From: Coccinella septempunctata
Lineage: Eukaryota > Arthropoda > Insecta > Coleoptera > Coccinellidae
DNA length: 64,000 nt
Assembly (NCBI RefSeq): GCF_907165205.1
Contig: NC_058189.1
Span: forward strand, 42,744,270 to 42,808,269
Direction: 5' to 3'
Part shown: one piece after another, positions 10,526 to 22,245 of the stretch
How the letters are laid out: each line of letters begins with the position of its first letter
How positions within the stretch are numbered: the stretch's first letter is position 1
Notes under the pieces: model-generated
Seen by the model: only the letters and a program-made list of their open reading frames with translations
Database searches by the model: none
Told to the model about the DNA's origin: nothing
Translations under genes and position numbers: made by a program

Positions 10526-10527
10526 TA

Positions 10528-11133
10528 TACAGGGTGAGTCTTTGACTCGTACAAATATTCTTGGGGTCAGAAGAAACACTTTTTTTCTTTCCGTTTTTTT
10601 TGATTCGGCCCTGATAAAAAGATATAGCCATTTTAAGTTTTTATAATCAGAACCCCCTGGAAAAACAGAAATACCTTCAGAATAACTAGCTAAATCTGTG
10701 ACACTATACATCTGTGGATTTTTCAAACAGAGTTGTATTCAGTGAAAGTACCCAATTTTTCAAATATCACGGCGCATTAAACGGGAAAATATAAAGAATA
10801 CTTTTATTTCACAAAACGTTCAAATATTCATTAGATAGCGTCCAACTTAGTTTCAAGAGTTGGGTTATTTGACTGTTTGGTATTTTCACGGTACGTAATG
10901 GTCATAATAAGAAAATTGGAAGACGTGGGTAATATCTTGAGTTCGAAAAAGAACGTCTAATAAACGAAATTCATTGCATTCGATGAAACCGTTTGTGAGA
11001 TTTTTTTATAGTTTTTCAGAAGCCTGTATCTTTCAAACCGAGTCTATTCGTAAAAAATGGTAAAAAAAAGTGTTTCTTTTCACCTCAAAAATCTACTATT
11101 AATATTATGTACGAGTCAAAGACTCACCCTGTA
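10528..11133. mobile_element. 606-bp TA-flanked element with TACAGGGTGAGTC ends
   Basis: The left end TACAGGGTGAGTCTTTGACT is the reverse complement of the right end. The inverted repeat runs for over 30 bp (to GTACAAATATT on the left, GTACATAATATT on the right). TA flanks both sides. No coding capacity is seen inside. It belongs with the other TACAGGGTG-ended elements in this window by end sequence, but the interior differs. Confidence 0.75.
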
Positions 11134-11139
11134 TATGAG

Positions 11140-12050
11140 TCATGTCGAAACACTGCAATGGAAGAAAGAAATGTATGCAAGGATCCACTGTCCGAGTTTC
11201 CATTTCACAGAAAGCTCAGGTGGTTAAATGAAAGGTGCATCATTGATTTCTTCAGGATACATCTTTGGTTGAGTTATGTGGTACAGAAGAGCGAGACCAG
11301 TTTATCTCTAATCTCTTCCGATCAGGGGACGTCGCCTGTGATTTACCCTTAATTTGAATCTATGCTGGTCCAAATTTTTTTGTACTATTGTTATTCATGG
11401 CCCTATCGGAATTCATTTTTTCCTTGATAGTGGCGCCATTCATCATGAATCCGGCGCCGGCGTACTCACCCCCTCTTTGCTGGTGTTTAATTTTCGTTTA
11501 TTCGAATAATTTATTCTTTCTGTATGCATTAAGGTAGTTTTGAATATCGTTCAGATCCATCAAATTTAAACTGCAAATAAGGAAACGTTTGCAGCAGGAT
11601 TTAATTGACTAGGGAGGACTGCGCCTCCACCGATAGGGGAAAATAAACTGCTCGTCAAATGGATATTGAGTTCTCCGAAGATTCAAATAGTACGAATCGT
11701 CTCGTAATTTTTAATATTGAATTGATGTGGCCGAGACTCGAAGAAAACCCGTAATTGAACTGAAAACTGACGTAATTAAACTTTTAGTGGTAATCTGTAT
11801 TTTTACATAAACTTACAACCACCATAAATTCGTCTTCTGGTTCATCATGAAGGAAGTTGATATAAATATTAGAAAGAATTGCAAATGAGTCAGGAAAGGG
11901 GTGAAATTTATTCCAAGAATCTATAACTGCAGTCAGTCAACGAATATGAAGCGGTAAAATGTTCGAAAGCACTAATATCCGTTGAAAAGGTGAAGATCCA
12001 AATGTTCCAGTTATAATTCTAATAGAAAGATTAAGCTGTAGATACATCAA
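11140..12050. other. non-coding stretch
   Basis: I see no gene or bounded element here. A short GC-rich patch near 11440-11480 has no recognisable motif. Confidence 0.4.
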
Positions 12051-12098
12051 TTTTTTGCACATAAGTACAATTAATCTAAAACGGTTTAACAATATTCA

Positions 12099-12413
12099 TC
12101 AGCCGAAAAATCTAAAAATTTCTAAATCTGTAGATAGATTATTCTCTATGCATCTTGAATCAGAATATCGAAATGTAAGAGTAATATTATCAGCGTATAT
12201 AAATCTCTCAGAAGAAGTAGTAGGCATATCACACAGATATAAATTGAAACGAATAGGTGCTGAAACTGATCCTCGTGGAAGACCGCCGTACAAAGTTTTG
12301 AAATAACTACTATTGTCATCAACATAAACAGGAAACCTTCTATCTGACAGCATGTTTTTTAATGAGCGAACCATCTTTTCACACTCCAGATGTGTATAAA
12401 GTTTGGAAATCAA
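12099..12413 (-). pseudogene. LINE reverse transcriptase palm fragment
   Basis: The minus strand reads LKNMLSDRRFPVYVDDNSSY, then GGLPRGSVSAPIRFNLYLCD, then ERFIYADNITLTFRYSDS. This is the palm-domain order of a non-LTR reverse transcriptase: fingers/palm, the (N)GLPQGSVLAP motif, then the catalytic YADD loop. The second catalytic aspartate is replaced (YADN), and the QGS motif is RGS, so the enzyme is inactive. The frame ends at 12099 and clear similarity stops there. Only about 100 codons remain. The GLPQGSVLAPLLFNLY wording differs from the other LINEs in the window, so it is a separate family. Confidence 0.7.
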
Positions 12414-12424
12414 ACAATCCTTCT

Positions 12425-13565
12425 ATACTGTATATTGGTCCATATCACAATTGATATAATTTTACGAAAAATAAATCTCACCGTCAAACCCTGTCTTGTT
12501 TTTTCTATTGGTATTATGATAAAATCCCGAAAGGAATGCAAAATTAAACAAAACAGATGGCCGATACACGAACACTGTATACAATAATACCGGAAATTAG
12601 GTATCAGATGAGAAAATGTACAGCCAACCTTGACCGAACTATAAAAATCCTGCTTCACATGACTCGAAATTCGATATGTATGTCGGATATGCATGTTATC
12701 CTGAAATACGATGCATTGAATATCCACATATTCAATAAACCAGAAAGCAATGAAATAGCACATTTCAAATAACTATACTGACGCTGAAGTCACGATTATA
12801 TGGATATAAAATTTGTGTTTGAAATGAGTATTGAAACTTTGAATGAATACTGTTACTTCATTTTCACACAAACAGTGATCCGATTAGCCTTGTAAAATAT
12901 TGGAACTAGTGATGGATCAGGAATATCAGAATTCCACTTCAAAATTTCACCGCTTGCAAGATAATGATCACGATGGACATTTTTTTTTGAGTACCTATCT
13001 GAAAAATTACTCCCTCACCTCGAATTTCCGATTGCCATGTCTAGAAATGAAAAAATTGCTCAATATTAAATATAATCATTTATATTTTCCGGCGTACACA
13101 ATAGGTTTTCGAATATGGATACCATTTTCAGGTACATGTGGGTGAAATGCCAGATTAGATTTCTACGAATTTTTAGTCAACAAATTGGACATTATTGCCG
13201 AGGAAACTATTACCATGTAAAGGTGAAAAGGTATTTCCAGCAGATAAGCATTTTGTCCTACACTAAATCGTAGAAGATGGTTTGGATTCTTCTTCATTTC
13301 ATCTCTACTTATCGAAAAAAATGTGTAAGATTTTGAAAAACTGTTTCTTACCAAATAACTTTTATTTTAATTGCAGGAATATTCGCCTCAAGATGTTTAT
13401 TGTGATCAGATATTGGGGTAGGTTTAGTGTATATTCTTTTTTCTTCAGAAAAGAATGAAGAGTTTTTATTTGAAAACAGGAGAAATTTTAGGTTTGAAAG
13501 ACAGAAAAACAAAAAAAAGAAATTAAGTGAAAATTGAGAGTCATACAAATGAAATCACTAAGTAG
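12425..13565. other. non-coding stretch
   Basis: Open frames on both strands at 12410-12770 have no recognisable motif. I see no bounded element. Confidence 0.35.
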
Positions 13566-13570
13566 ATCAT

Positions 13571-13627
13571 TATTTACTTATATTCTATTGTTCTTAGATC
13601 TTTATTTACTTATATTCTATTGTTCTT
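13571..13627. repeat. two-copy tandem repeat, 32-bp period
   Basis: A 25-bp core (TATTTACTTATATTCTATTG plus TTCTT) occurs at 13571-13595 and again from 13603, separated by AGATCTT. A simple recent tandem duplication. Confidence 0.8.
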
Positions 13628-13698
13628 GCGTGACTTAAAAAAAATATTCTTACCCGGAAAGGTCTACTTCATGTTAAAAGTGTTTCGAAAAGATTATA

Positions 13699-13830
13699 TA
13701 CAGGGTGCGGAGTAATGAATGGTGAATGGATAATATGATACCCGCGGATAGAAGACCTCGTGCCAGTTCAGAAAAATATGTTTTATGTGTAGTAAGAGTC
13801 CCTCGATTTTCGAGATAATCGAACATACCT
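13699..13830 (+). mobile_element. single end of a TACAGGGTG-type element
   Basis: TACAGGGTGCGGAGTAATGA is preceded by TA, matching the start of the other TACAGGGTG elements. I could not find the matching inverted end, so the length shown is nominal. Confidence 0.45.
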
Positions 13831-14800
13831 TTGGCCATTCTTTCAGGTGTGACAAGGCTGCAAATGAAGGAATTTTTGCAATCTGTTTATTGGCAGGTAT
13901 TTGTGGATAGATGCGCTTTCGAATGTATTTTATTGTTTTTGGGGCGCATGCAAAGTTTTTTCAAACAAAGATCTGACTCAACTATTCCGTTTTGCTTATT
14001 TTTTTAACGCAGCGTGGTGTGAAAAATAATATGCTTACCTGAATGCCAGAGAAGGAAAAACATGCCCGTTTCAGTGCGATTCTGAAATGGTATAACTCAC
14101 CGTATTTCCAGCAAATGAAAAATAAATTTCTATTACAATGAGTCAAGGCTTAGTTTTATGTAGAGCTTTTTTTTCAATTTTTAGCAACTGAAATCAGACA
14201 ATGCAAGCAGAATAAAGCAATCATTCATCAAAAAGTGAAGACGATGTATAAGAGCTCATGGTGGCCACTTTGAACATCTTTTGTAAAACGATATTTCGAG
14301 ATTGTAAATTTTTTCGTTTTTTTCATGATTAAACCCCACATTTGGGAAATCAATATTTTGATTTCATTTCAAGTCCTCAAGTAAATTTAAGCATTTTTGT
14401 GACTATGGAAATAAGATCTTTACTCAATGTAATACGAATTTATTTTTAGCTTCTTCCTATTGGGGAAAAAGCAAAAGTGGTAAAATTCACTTGGTTTCTT
14501 GAAATATTAATTTCATTACTATGGAGCCTAAGCTCTACTAGATGCTCTACACCTTCTAATAAATGATTGCTCCATTCTGCTTGCATGTCTCATTTCAGAT
14601 GCCAAAATTTGAAAAATAAGCTCCACATTGCACTAGGCCGTGATTTATTGTAAAAGAAATTTATCCCATTTCAGAATCTCAGTGGAACAGGCATGTTTTT
14701 TTGCTTTGGCACTTAAGTAACCATGCACATCTTTTTTTCACAACAAGCTTGGTTAAACTTAGGAAAAAAATAAAAGAAAAACTGAAAATTTTGGGTAGAT
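13831..14800. other. non-coding stretch
   Basis: I see no gene here. Part may belong to the element starting at 13699. Confidence 0.35.
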
Positions 14801-14806
14801 AAATTA

Positions 14807-15713
14807 TGGGGAGTCCGGGGGAGTTGAACCCCTTTTCACTCTGAAGCCACTCAAGTTGTACATATCTGTAAATGGTAGTAACTCATTTTTTTGCGTGAAG
14901 ATATAATGCCCAAATAGGTAACGATAAATATTGGTAGAGAGATGCTGCGATGAACATTTTGAGTACAGCAATTCTTTCTTTAGGAACCGAAAATTGGCTC
15001 ATGTCTCCCTACCCATGGGAGAGATGAACAGGGGGCGAGAGATACTTGATCACGAGTTTGTTCATCAGGACAAACGTTGAAAGAAAACAATTTCCAATGA
15101 CCAACGATTGTCTATGTTGAGGTTTTCATCATCAGATGTATCAGCGTATGAAATACATATTTTCTATTTCAGAGTCACTCTCACTCATTTCCGAGATGTT
15201 TTGTACTTTTTTGAAATTTTGTATATTTTTTTAAATTTATTTCTATAATTCAATTTTTTTTAAGCACACTTTTATCTAAGCTCAGTGCGGGAAACTTGGA
15301 CCACTGATTATGTCTCCCTACCATAGCATGGGTCAAGTCTCCCGCACTCTCGTTTAGTCTATTGAACAAATTTTTTCTTGAAACTTTCACAACTATCATC
15401 AAAAGGTCTCATCGCTTGTAAAAAAATATTAATCAATGAAAGCAACAAAACTAAATAACACCACGCACCTATCAAACTTTTCAGACAGTGTAACAAACAA
15501 GAATCATTCAAATTCTTACTTCCTAACAACAAAATCACGCTTAACCCTCTCACTCTCGAACATTTCTGATGGCGGCCAAAATGGAGCCGCCACTAGTTGT
15601 GTCTTGTTACGAGTATGTCGCAAGCTATTTACGATACCGGTAGCGCGAAATTTGAATTGAGATATTTGAGGTGGTTCAAGTCTCCTACCTGAGCAAGTCT
15701 TCCGGACTCCCTC
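14807..15713. mobile_element. 907-bp pogo-related element without transposase
   Basis: The left end (T)GGGGAGTCCGGGGG and right end TCCGGACTCCCTC are inverted repeats with TA on both sides (14805-14806, 15714-15715). The interior repeats GGGAGAC/GTCTCCC motifs (about 15004, 15313, 15336, 15676), echoing the GGGGAGACT ends and repeated motifs of the 8774 element. The lengths (907 and 895 bp) are similar. No transposase remnant is recognised. I infer a related pogo-like family. Confidence 0.6.
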
Positions 15714-15715
15714 TA

Positions 15716-16786
15716 CATTCGATAGCCCATCTATCCATGAATACTATCCGAAAAACAGATTGCTAAAATTCCTTAATTTGCAGTCTTGCCACCTCAAAGA
15801 GTGCCAAAGGTTGTATTTTTCTGATTTCTGAAAATGTCGAATATCTCGAAAACCGAGGAATTTTCACTAGACATTCATTTTTGAAATGCCCTAACGTCTT
15901 CCTACACGCAGGTATAATATATACTATCAATTTATTAGGCCATATATGCATGATCGATAGTATATAATATATGTTTTTCAACTCATAAAATAACAAAAAA
16001 ATCTCGAAAGAAAGATCAATGTGGGGGTAATAATTATCACTACATTTCTTAATTTCATAATTGTGGATCTAGGTTCCAACTACACATTCGATTGCCACAC
16101 TGAATTACAATTCTTCATTCTGGATTTTCAATTCGACCACGGAAATTATAATTTGTGATTCGAAAATAATTTATGGCTTCATAAAACCTCTTGAACGTCA
16201 TAAATTATTTACAGTCCTGAACTTCAAGCTCCTGTGAAAAATGTTGTGAATCGAAATAGAAAGCTATTCCACTGATTTATACCATGACATGTCACCTTAC
16301 ACTGAAATGAACTGTGTTTTTACCTAGAAATCTATACGTTTTGCTATTCGGATTGTACCGCATGTGTTTCGAAATGGATTGTGTATTCACTCCCACGAAA
16401 AACGGCTGACAATTACTCAAATCGTCTCCACTATCTAATTCGGTTTCTAAATTGCACGATATACTATTTATTCAACAGAGTGACGCAGGTACTGTTGTCG
16501 AATTATGGAGACAAATCTGTTTTGTGGAAATATTGATGACTTTGTATCTGCTGTTGACATTCTAATATTTCACACTTTATATTTGCGTAGGATATATTCG
16601 AAGCAAAATCGCGCATAAGTTTTTCATTTGAGTTTTTTCCTGATATTGGTTTTCATTAGGTATATTTCACAAAAAATATCAACTTTCACATCTATGATCC
16701 GATTCCGAAAGATCGTCATTTCCGTTTAGAGCACTGTGAATAGAGAGTGACAAAAATTTACCCGATCCTTAATTTCGATCACCTTA
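15716..16786. other. non-coding stretch with one AT-rich hairpin
   Basis: I see no gene. TATAATATATACTATC at about 15914 pairs with its reverse complement ending near 15971, forming a 16-bp stem. Confidence 0.4.
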
Positions 16787-17002
16787 AAATAATAATAAAA
16801 TTTATTTTCACAATTAACGCACAATAAAACCAATGAGAATATGATAGATCACATTTCACATCACATCGGATTAGTTGATACAACTATCACAGTTAGCCTG
16901 TATCATCGGCTGTATTTCCAAAAAAGCTTGCTGTTTGATTTTTTTAATATTTACTGGTTTAATAATTAATGGAAGAGCTAATGCTCTACAGTCTTATGCA
17001 CA

Positions 17003-17176
17003 TTAATTCAACATTATTTTTGCAAAGAGAAAGTCTGACAGATGGATAAAGGTATGGTTGACTTTGGCTTTTATACTGACACACCAGTGACTCACTCTTA
17101 ATAAGGCATGTGTGGAGCTCATTTGAAGCTGTGTTATGTCAGGAGAATCTAGGACAATGTTAGTGTCGTCTGCATA
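17003..17176 (-). pseudogene. RT catalytic-loop fragment of the split LINE
   Basis: HPVYADDTNIVLDSPDITQL contains an intact YADD catalytic box, followed by an IKAKVNHTF segment that stands for the usual LN..KT..M. It directly continues the RT sequence that resumes at 17735 on the far side of the foldback element. Downstream the conserved C-terminal domain is not found. Confidence 0.75.
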
Positions 17177-17734
17177 TACAGGGTGTTCCAAAACTGGTAA
17201 ATCAAACGTCACACCACGCTAGAGTAGACCAAATACTATCGAATGACATCAACATTAGTTCAGCGAAAATGTACCGTTTCCAAAATAATTAGAATTTTAT
17301 GAAAATACCATAAATTGCCGATTTTCGAACTATTTTTTTTTAATCACAGTTTGTTATGAAGGATAGCGATTTTAGCTCATATTAATCCTAGACTATTGTA
17401 TTATCACCCCTAGTTAAAATTATTCAAAGTAGTTAATTGAAACCTCAGTAAATGTAAATAAAAACAATTTTTTTTTACATAATTTTTATAACTCGGAATA
17501 AACCCTATAGGAGTGAGAATATAATAATCTAGGATTAATATGGGCAAAAAACGCTATCCTTAATCACAAATTGGTCCTGCGATTGGAAAAAATACTTCGG
17601 AAATCGGCATTTTAGGTTAGGTTTTTCTTGGAAACTGTACATTTTCGCTGAACTAGTGTTGGTGTCATTAAATAGTATTTGCTGTACTCTATCGTGTTGT
17701 GAAGTTTTATTCACTAGTTTTCGGACACCCTGTA
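17177..17734. mobile_element. 558-bp foldback element with TACAGGGTGTTCCAAAA ends
   Basis: Inverted repeats of over 100 bp (left TACAGGGTGTTCCAAAACTG, inner TTAGTTCAGCGAAAATGTAC; the right arm is the near reverse complement) are flanked by TA on both sides. It sits between the GVPQGS and YADD motifs of a LINE, splitting one reading frame. No coding capacity. A module inside (TTGCCGATTTTCGAACTATT, AGGATAGCGATTTTA, ATATTAATCCTAGA) recurs at 22091-22243. Confidence 0.85.
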
Positions 17735-18000
17735 TAATTACTCGATGAATTTTCTGGTCTAAGCCTTCAGGAGAATCGTTTTTAAATATCACACATAGAA
17801 GAGGCCCTAAGATACTCCCCTGCGGTACTCCTCCGCTGATGTTCTCCTCAGTGGAGGCATAGCTAACTCCATTCACCATTACCTCGACTCTCTGCTTGCA
17901 TATCAGTTTCAGCTGTTCGTTTCTGACATTATATCTCTCAAGCTTTCACACAAGCAGCTTATCAATCAGGTCAAAGGTCTTCCATAGATCAATAAAGATC
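17735..18000 (-). pseudogene. RT fingers/palm fragment of the split LINE
   Basis: FIDLWKTFDLIDKLL (motif A, with a D for catalysis), KLERYNVRNEQLKLICKQRV, then VMVNGVSYASTEENISGGVP and QGSILGPLLCVIF. The order and spacing are those of the RT palm before the YADD loop. One stop follows DKLLV. The catalytic YADD lies across the foldback insertion, at 17150. Confidence 0.75.
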
Positions 18001-18090
18001 CTTTTGATCTCAAACCCACGTTATAGTCTGTGTTACTCTGACGAGATCAAACAAGATCGAAACCACCGTTAGCATTTTCCGCCTTGGAAA
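18001..18090. repeat. relative of the 2099-2394 foldback
   Basis: CTCTGACGAGATCAAACAAG and ATCGAAACCACCGTTAGCAT parallel CTCTGACAAGGTCAAATAAG and ATCGAAATCATGGTCAGCAT of the 2099-2394 element. Only this part of the element is present. Confidence 0.5.
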
Positions 18091-18189
18091 TTTATAGATA
18101 TTATGGATTGTTCACGTATGTTATTACCCGTTTAATTGTTTCTGACCACTGTGTGCTGAATCATACAAATCAAAGTTCTGTGTTAGATA

Positions 18190-18900
18190 AGTAAGGTATT
18201 TATTGAAATTTTTCACTGAGCCTTCCCTCAGTTAAGCTGGTATTTCTAGGCTTGATTTTATTTCGTGAGCTAGATGTGATGTTCCATATCGTCTTTGATT
18301 TATTTTTAGAGTTCTTCATTTTATCTTCAATGAGAGATTGCTTTTGGTTTCTGAGAGCCTCATCATATTTCCTCTTGGTTCTTCTATACCGAGACAGTTC
18401 AGAAGAATTTCCTGTATTGAGAACAAAGAACTTATGGAGTCTACAAGAATTGGTGTAGAATTCTGGTGTTTTTCAATAGGCTCGTTTCTGGAGATTTATT
18501 TCATTCTTTAATGCTCTTGATAGGAAAAGCATCCTCAAATAGCTCCCTCTACAGGCAGTGGAATCTATTTCATAGATATCGAATGCTTCTAAGACAGCAT
18601 CCCAATCAGTATGTCTTAGATGCGCCAAGAATGTGCTTATTGAACCATCATCAAACTGCGAATCATCTTAATCTGTTGTGTCGAAGAAATAGGTTTACCA
18701 TAGGTTATGTCAATTTTTCGGCCTGAGTGATATGACAGATGGCCATATATAACAGCTGCCTTGACTTCCGGAATATTCGTGACAAAATTGTCTTTACAAG
18801 TAACTGATCTTACTGTTATTGGAGTTGGTTCACTGATGGTGAGCTTGGCACCAAAGCCTATGAAACTAGAAGAATCAGGCTGCGTTTTCTTCACTAGAGA
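18190..18900 (-). pseudogene. LINE endonuclease end and linker
   Basis: The minus strand gives TVRSVTCKDNFVTNIPEVKA and AVIYGHLSYHSG, matching the last strand and the catalytic His of APE-type endonucleases (SDH, here SYH). The linker follows: TWDAVLEAFDIYEI-like and RRTKRKYDEALRNQKQSLIE. This part connects the endonuclease to RT. Frame changes and stops are present. Confidence 0.65.
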
Positions 18901-19209
18901 TCATACAAGGCGATGATGAATTTCACGAAGAATAATATATTATTTCAGTGGAGAAGGGGACCGGTACACACAAACTACCACCAGTTTTCCCTTTGTTGAC
19001 TTCAACTCGCCTTCTGAGCACTGAAATATATTTTATATGCTCAACTTCTGACGATCTAGTCTTTCTGTGCTATTGCGTGATTCACGGCAGTATTCGAACA
19101 TTCTGGTTAATGATGTTAATTTTCAAATGTTCAGTTTTTGATCCTGCTAATGAATCAGAATTATTCTGTTCAGCTTATGGTTTATGTGAAATAGAAAAGT
19201 CCTCTTGAT

Positions 19210-20105
19210 TTTCTTTGGAATTTGTATGGGTTTCTCTGAAAGCCACTAAATAAACTGCGTCTACGTTCAGGAGTCTTTCCTTTCATTCCCCTTGGAATGA
19301 AAAACATAAAGGACAGCTAATGAAGTTCACATGGCTAAATGCCCTGATTTTCGCCACAAATCGTTCTCATTAGAATATGTGAAAATTACTGAAACATGTG
19401 TTCATACTTTCATGCTATAGCATACGACTACCAGTAATGAATAACTTCATGCTTCATGCAAATGTACCATAAATTGACGTGCCACCAACGTAGAACTGCA
19501 TAATTCGAAGATTACATCAATGGTACAAAATTATTTAGGTTATTATTAAATTTGACACTTGATTTATGGCGAACGCATAAAAAGACGAGTCTACTAATCG
19601 GACAGATGAGGTCGAATAATTTTATTTTTATTATAGGCTTACTTCTAGGTTTGGAATAAATATGGCGCCTCATATTTCGTTTTCTTGCAATAACTCAGAC
19701 CGCTAAATATATGACGTGACCCTCAGAAGAGATTTTTTTGTCAAAGAATCCCTGCTGATAATTTTTCGCATTGATTAGCTTTCAAGCAGAGTAGGTAGTA
19801 GAGTCCATTTAGAAGGTATAACGTCAATGATTTGAATGACATTTCACCTAGCATGAGTACGTCTTAATGACGTAGTCAATCCTACATCCCCTCATCCCCA
19901 AGAATTCATTAACCAATTTTCAATATTTCAGCTTCCTAAAATTTGCAATGTTTTTTCAATGCCTAATTCCTGGTATGCATGTTTTCGGCAATTTTTTGTG
20001 GAAAACCGAAAACCGTTATCTACTATTTTGTATAAGGAAGAGTATTATGGATAGACAAAAATACTCAGATGTGGATACCCAATACACAAATTTCCAGAAC
20101 TATCC
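19210..20105. other. non-coding stretch
   Basis: I see no gene or bounded element. Confidence 0.4.
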
Positions 20106-20109
20106 GATG

Positions 20110-20162
20110 ATTCATATTCCCTAAACTTCTAATAGACCACTTACCGTGGGACACCCTTATAT
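20110..20162 (-). mobile_element. single end of a GGGTGTCCCACG repeat family
   Basis: On the minus strand it starts AAGGGTGTCCCACGGTAAGT and continues GGTCTATTAGAAGTTTAGGG. The same sequence, diverged, begins at about 37760 on the plus strand. No opposite end was found for either copy. Confidence 0.45.
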
Positions 20163-20164
20163 AA

Positions 20165-21260
20165 TAATAACTATAATACTCTTATTACTTTAACAAAGCG
20201 CATGACAGTCGCGAACCTTTTGTGAAAAATCAGTGCTTAGCTCTTTTTTAGTGCTCGACATAGCGCTGGTGGTAAGGTGTTCAAGTAAGGAGAAAGTCTA
20301 TAATTTTTCGAAACTAATTCATTCCAAAACTGAAGCATTAATTAATAATAAACACTTCTGTGATACAATTCACACGCTACTGAAACGTTTATACACCTCA
20401 TAATGGACTCCATATAGATTATGATAAAATATGCAAGAATAACAATTAGTCATTTTCCTCGGTGAAATGTATCTTTAGATGCAATGACTATTAATATTCA
20501 TGATTTTTTCCATGGAAATGTTTAGAATTTTTTTAAGGCGTCAGGTTATTTTCATTTTCCGGAAACGTCCCTAATTATGAACACGCAAACACTTTCCGGC
20601 TAGAAATGTCCACTGGAATATTTTTAATTCACTAATTGACATTGATCTGGGTTCAGAAAAGAGGATGATCCAATTTCAGCTAAGGATTGAGGGTAGAATA
20701 TTGTTTTAATGGGCATTGAAATCAACTTTTTTTTCTTCAACTAATTATACGAAATGTTTTTCAACTACCTACTAACTTTCGGTAAAAAACTACCGAATTT
20801 TATCGACCCCATGTACGAATATATTGTATCGAAAGAACTGGAGGAAAACAATAGTTAGTTGATTGGACTGGACTATCACTTACCTAAAAGTTCTTTCCTT
20901 ATTTTTTGAGGAGCTGCTGCTGCTCGAGTAGAGCCCCTTAAATATGGCATACGAAAAGCAATTTCTATTTTTTTCAAATCCAGACTAGGTACTGACAGAA
21001 ATCAAATTGAGCAGATATTCTGTGAGACCGAGAAGGTAATAAAAATAATTTGGTGGTGTTTTTCTATAATGGCCGCATGATATTTGACGACTAGATAAAA
21101 TTAAGTTAGCATATAATTTCATTTTTACGACTCATGCTGGGTACCTACCTATTTGTTCAAATTGAATAAAGCTATCAAAAATAAGCTTTTCAATGGTATA
21201 ATGAATAAAGAATAGAATTTCTTGTGGAACTAATCTCACAGTTGGCTTTTTGTACCCTTA
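20165..21260. other. non-coding stretch
   Basis: I see no gene or bounded element. Confidence 0.4.
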
Positions 21261-21266
21261 CAATTA

Positions 21267-21500
21267 TACAGGGTGTTTCACGAGTGGTTGGCCATAGTCT
21301 ACTTTTGAATGAGGGTCATCTAGGCCTATCAGAAAAATTGCTCCTTTTGTAGCCAAAGACAAGATGAAGAAACACAAGAATTTCTTTCGAAAGTACAGAG
21401 TGATTTATGGATTTCAGCCTTGAAATTTCGTCCGCTTATTGACAAATTACTCTTTAAGATGGCACATGCAATTTCAATATTATCGGGACATTCTCCAGAA
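21267..21500 (+). mobile_element. single end of a TACAGGGTG-type element
   Basis: TACAGGGTGTTTCACGAGTG is preceded by TA. The matching opposite end is not visible before the LINE that begins near 21503, so the element is truncated or was cut by deletion. Confidence 0.4.
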
Positions 21501-21502
21501 TA

Positions 21503-22090
21503 TTGAGAATTTCCTTTCAAATCTTCTCCAAGATATTTAAAAACAATATTGCTAAAAGAATGCGTTCATTTGTGAGTCGATATAACAAAATTTCTAGTTG
21601 TCAGCATGGTTTTCTGAAAAATCGATCCACTCGGACAGCTGCTGCTTGTATGCTCAACGGCGTTTACAACTCTCTTGATGCGGGAAATCAAGTTGCAGGC
21701 CTCTTCTTCGATCTGTCTAGAGCGTTTGACTGCCTTAACATAGGATTCACACAAAAGAAATTGTTTAATTTGGGTTTTCGGGGTGTCTTCCTGGAATGGA
21801 TGATGAGCTTTTTATATGAGAGGAATAGGAATAGGAAATTGATATAGGTGTTCCTCAAGGGCCGATGCTGGGACCACACATTTTTATTATATTCATTAAT
21901 GGCCCACCCCTAAGTTTGCTTTTGGAAACATTGACTATTTTTGAGGATGACTCATCGATCGTGGTTTCAGCAAGATCTTTTGATGAGCTCATTAGTCTCT
22001 TGAAGTATTTTCTGTCATTATTTGTCAGCTGGAGTAGACAGAATGCTCTGATTGTTAACGTGGACAAGACTGAATATATCTATTTTAGTA
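21503..22090 (+). pseudogene. LINE reverse transcriptase fragment
   Basis: The plus-strand frames read FSKIFKNNIAKRMRSFVSRY, SSCQHGFLKNRSTRTAAACM, then LFFDLSRAFDCLN (motif A with its Asp), LGFRGVFLEWMMSFL, IGVPQGPMLGPHIFIIFING and LTIFEDDSSIVVSARSFDEL (catalytic box FEDD in place of YADD), then LIVNVDKTEYIYFSKN. This is the full palm order of a Jockey/CR1-type RT. A frame change near 21845 joins the two halves. It is cut by a foldback fragment at 22091; a matching C-terminus resumes near 23585. Confidence 0.8.
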
Positions 22091-22243
22091 AAAATAATCA
22101 GAATTTTATAAAAATACCTAAAGTTGCCGATTTTCGAACTATTTTTTTCAATCACAGGGTCAGTTTGTAAAATAGGATAGCGATTTTAAATCATATTAAT
22201 CCTAGATTGTTGTTTTATCACACCTAATTAAAATTATGTCAAG
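22091..22243 (+). repeat. fragment of the 17177-17734 foldback family
   Basis: AGAATTTTATAAAAATACCT, TTGCCGATTTTCGAACTATT, AGGATAGCGATTTTA and ATATTAATCCTAGAT align with 17290-17420. Only the internal module is present; the TACAGGGTG ends are missing, one side being lost at the Tc1 element. Confidence 0.7.
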
Positions 22244-22245
22244 TA

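Larger units (their letters stand above)
16787..19190 (-). mobile_element. LINE (endonuclease plus RT), degraded and split
   Basis: Reading on the minus strand from about 19190: LKINIINQNVR (start of an APE-type endonuclease), KGKLVVVCVYRSPSP, the endonuclease end CKDNFVTNIPEVKAAVIYG with HLS-H (the conserved SDH altered to SYH), a linker (HTDWDAVLEAFDIYEID; YRRTKRKYDEALRNQ), then RT motif A-like FIDLWKTFDLIDKLL. After it come GVPQGSILGPLL and, beyond a foldback insertion, YADDTNIVL. A TAA-rich tail lies at 16787-16800. Multiple stops and frame changes show it is dead. The RT C-terminus is mostly missing. Layout matches Jockey/CR1-type ORF2. Confidence 0.8.

Noticed and set aside
12410..12772. 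Overlapping open frames on both strands
   Set aside because: AT-rich, no recognised motif, and no splice or promoter context.
20922..20937. Short GCTGCTGCTG run
   Set aside because: Three to four units only, not a meaningful repeat.
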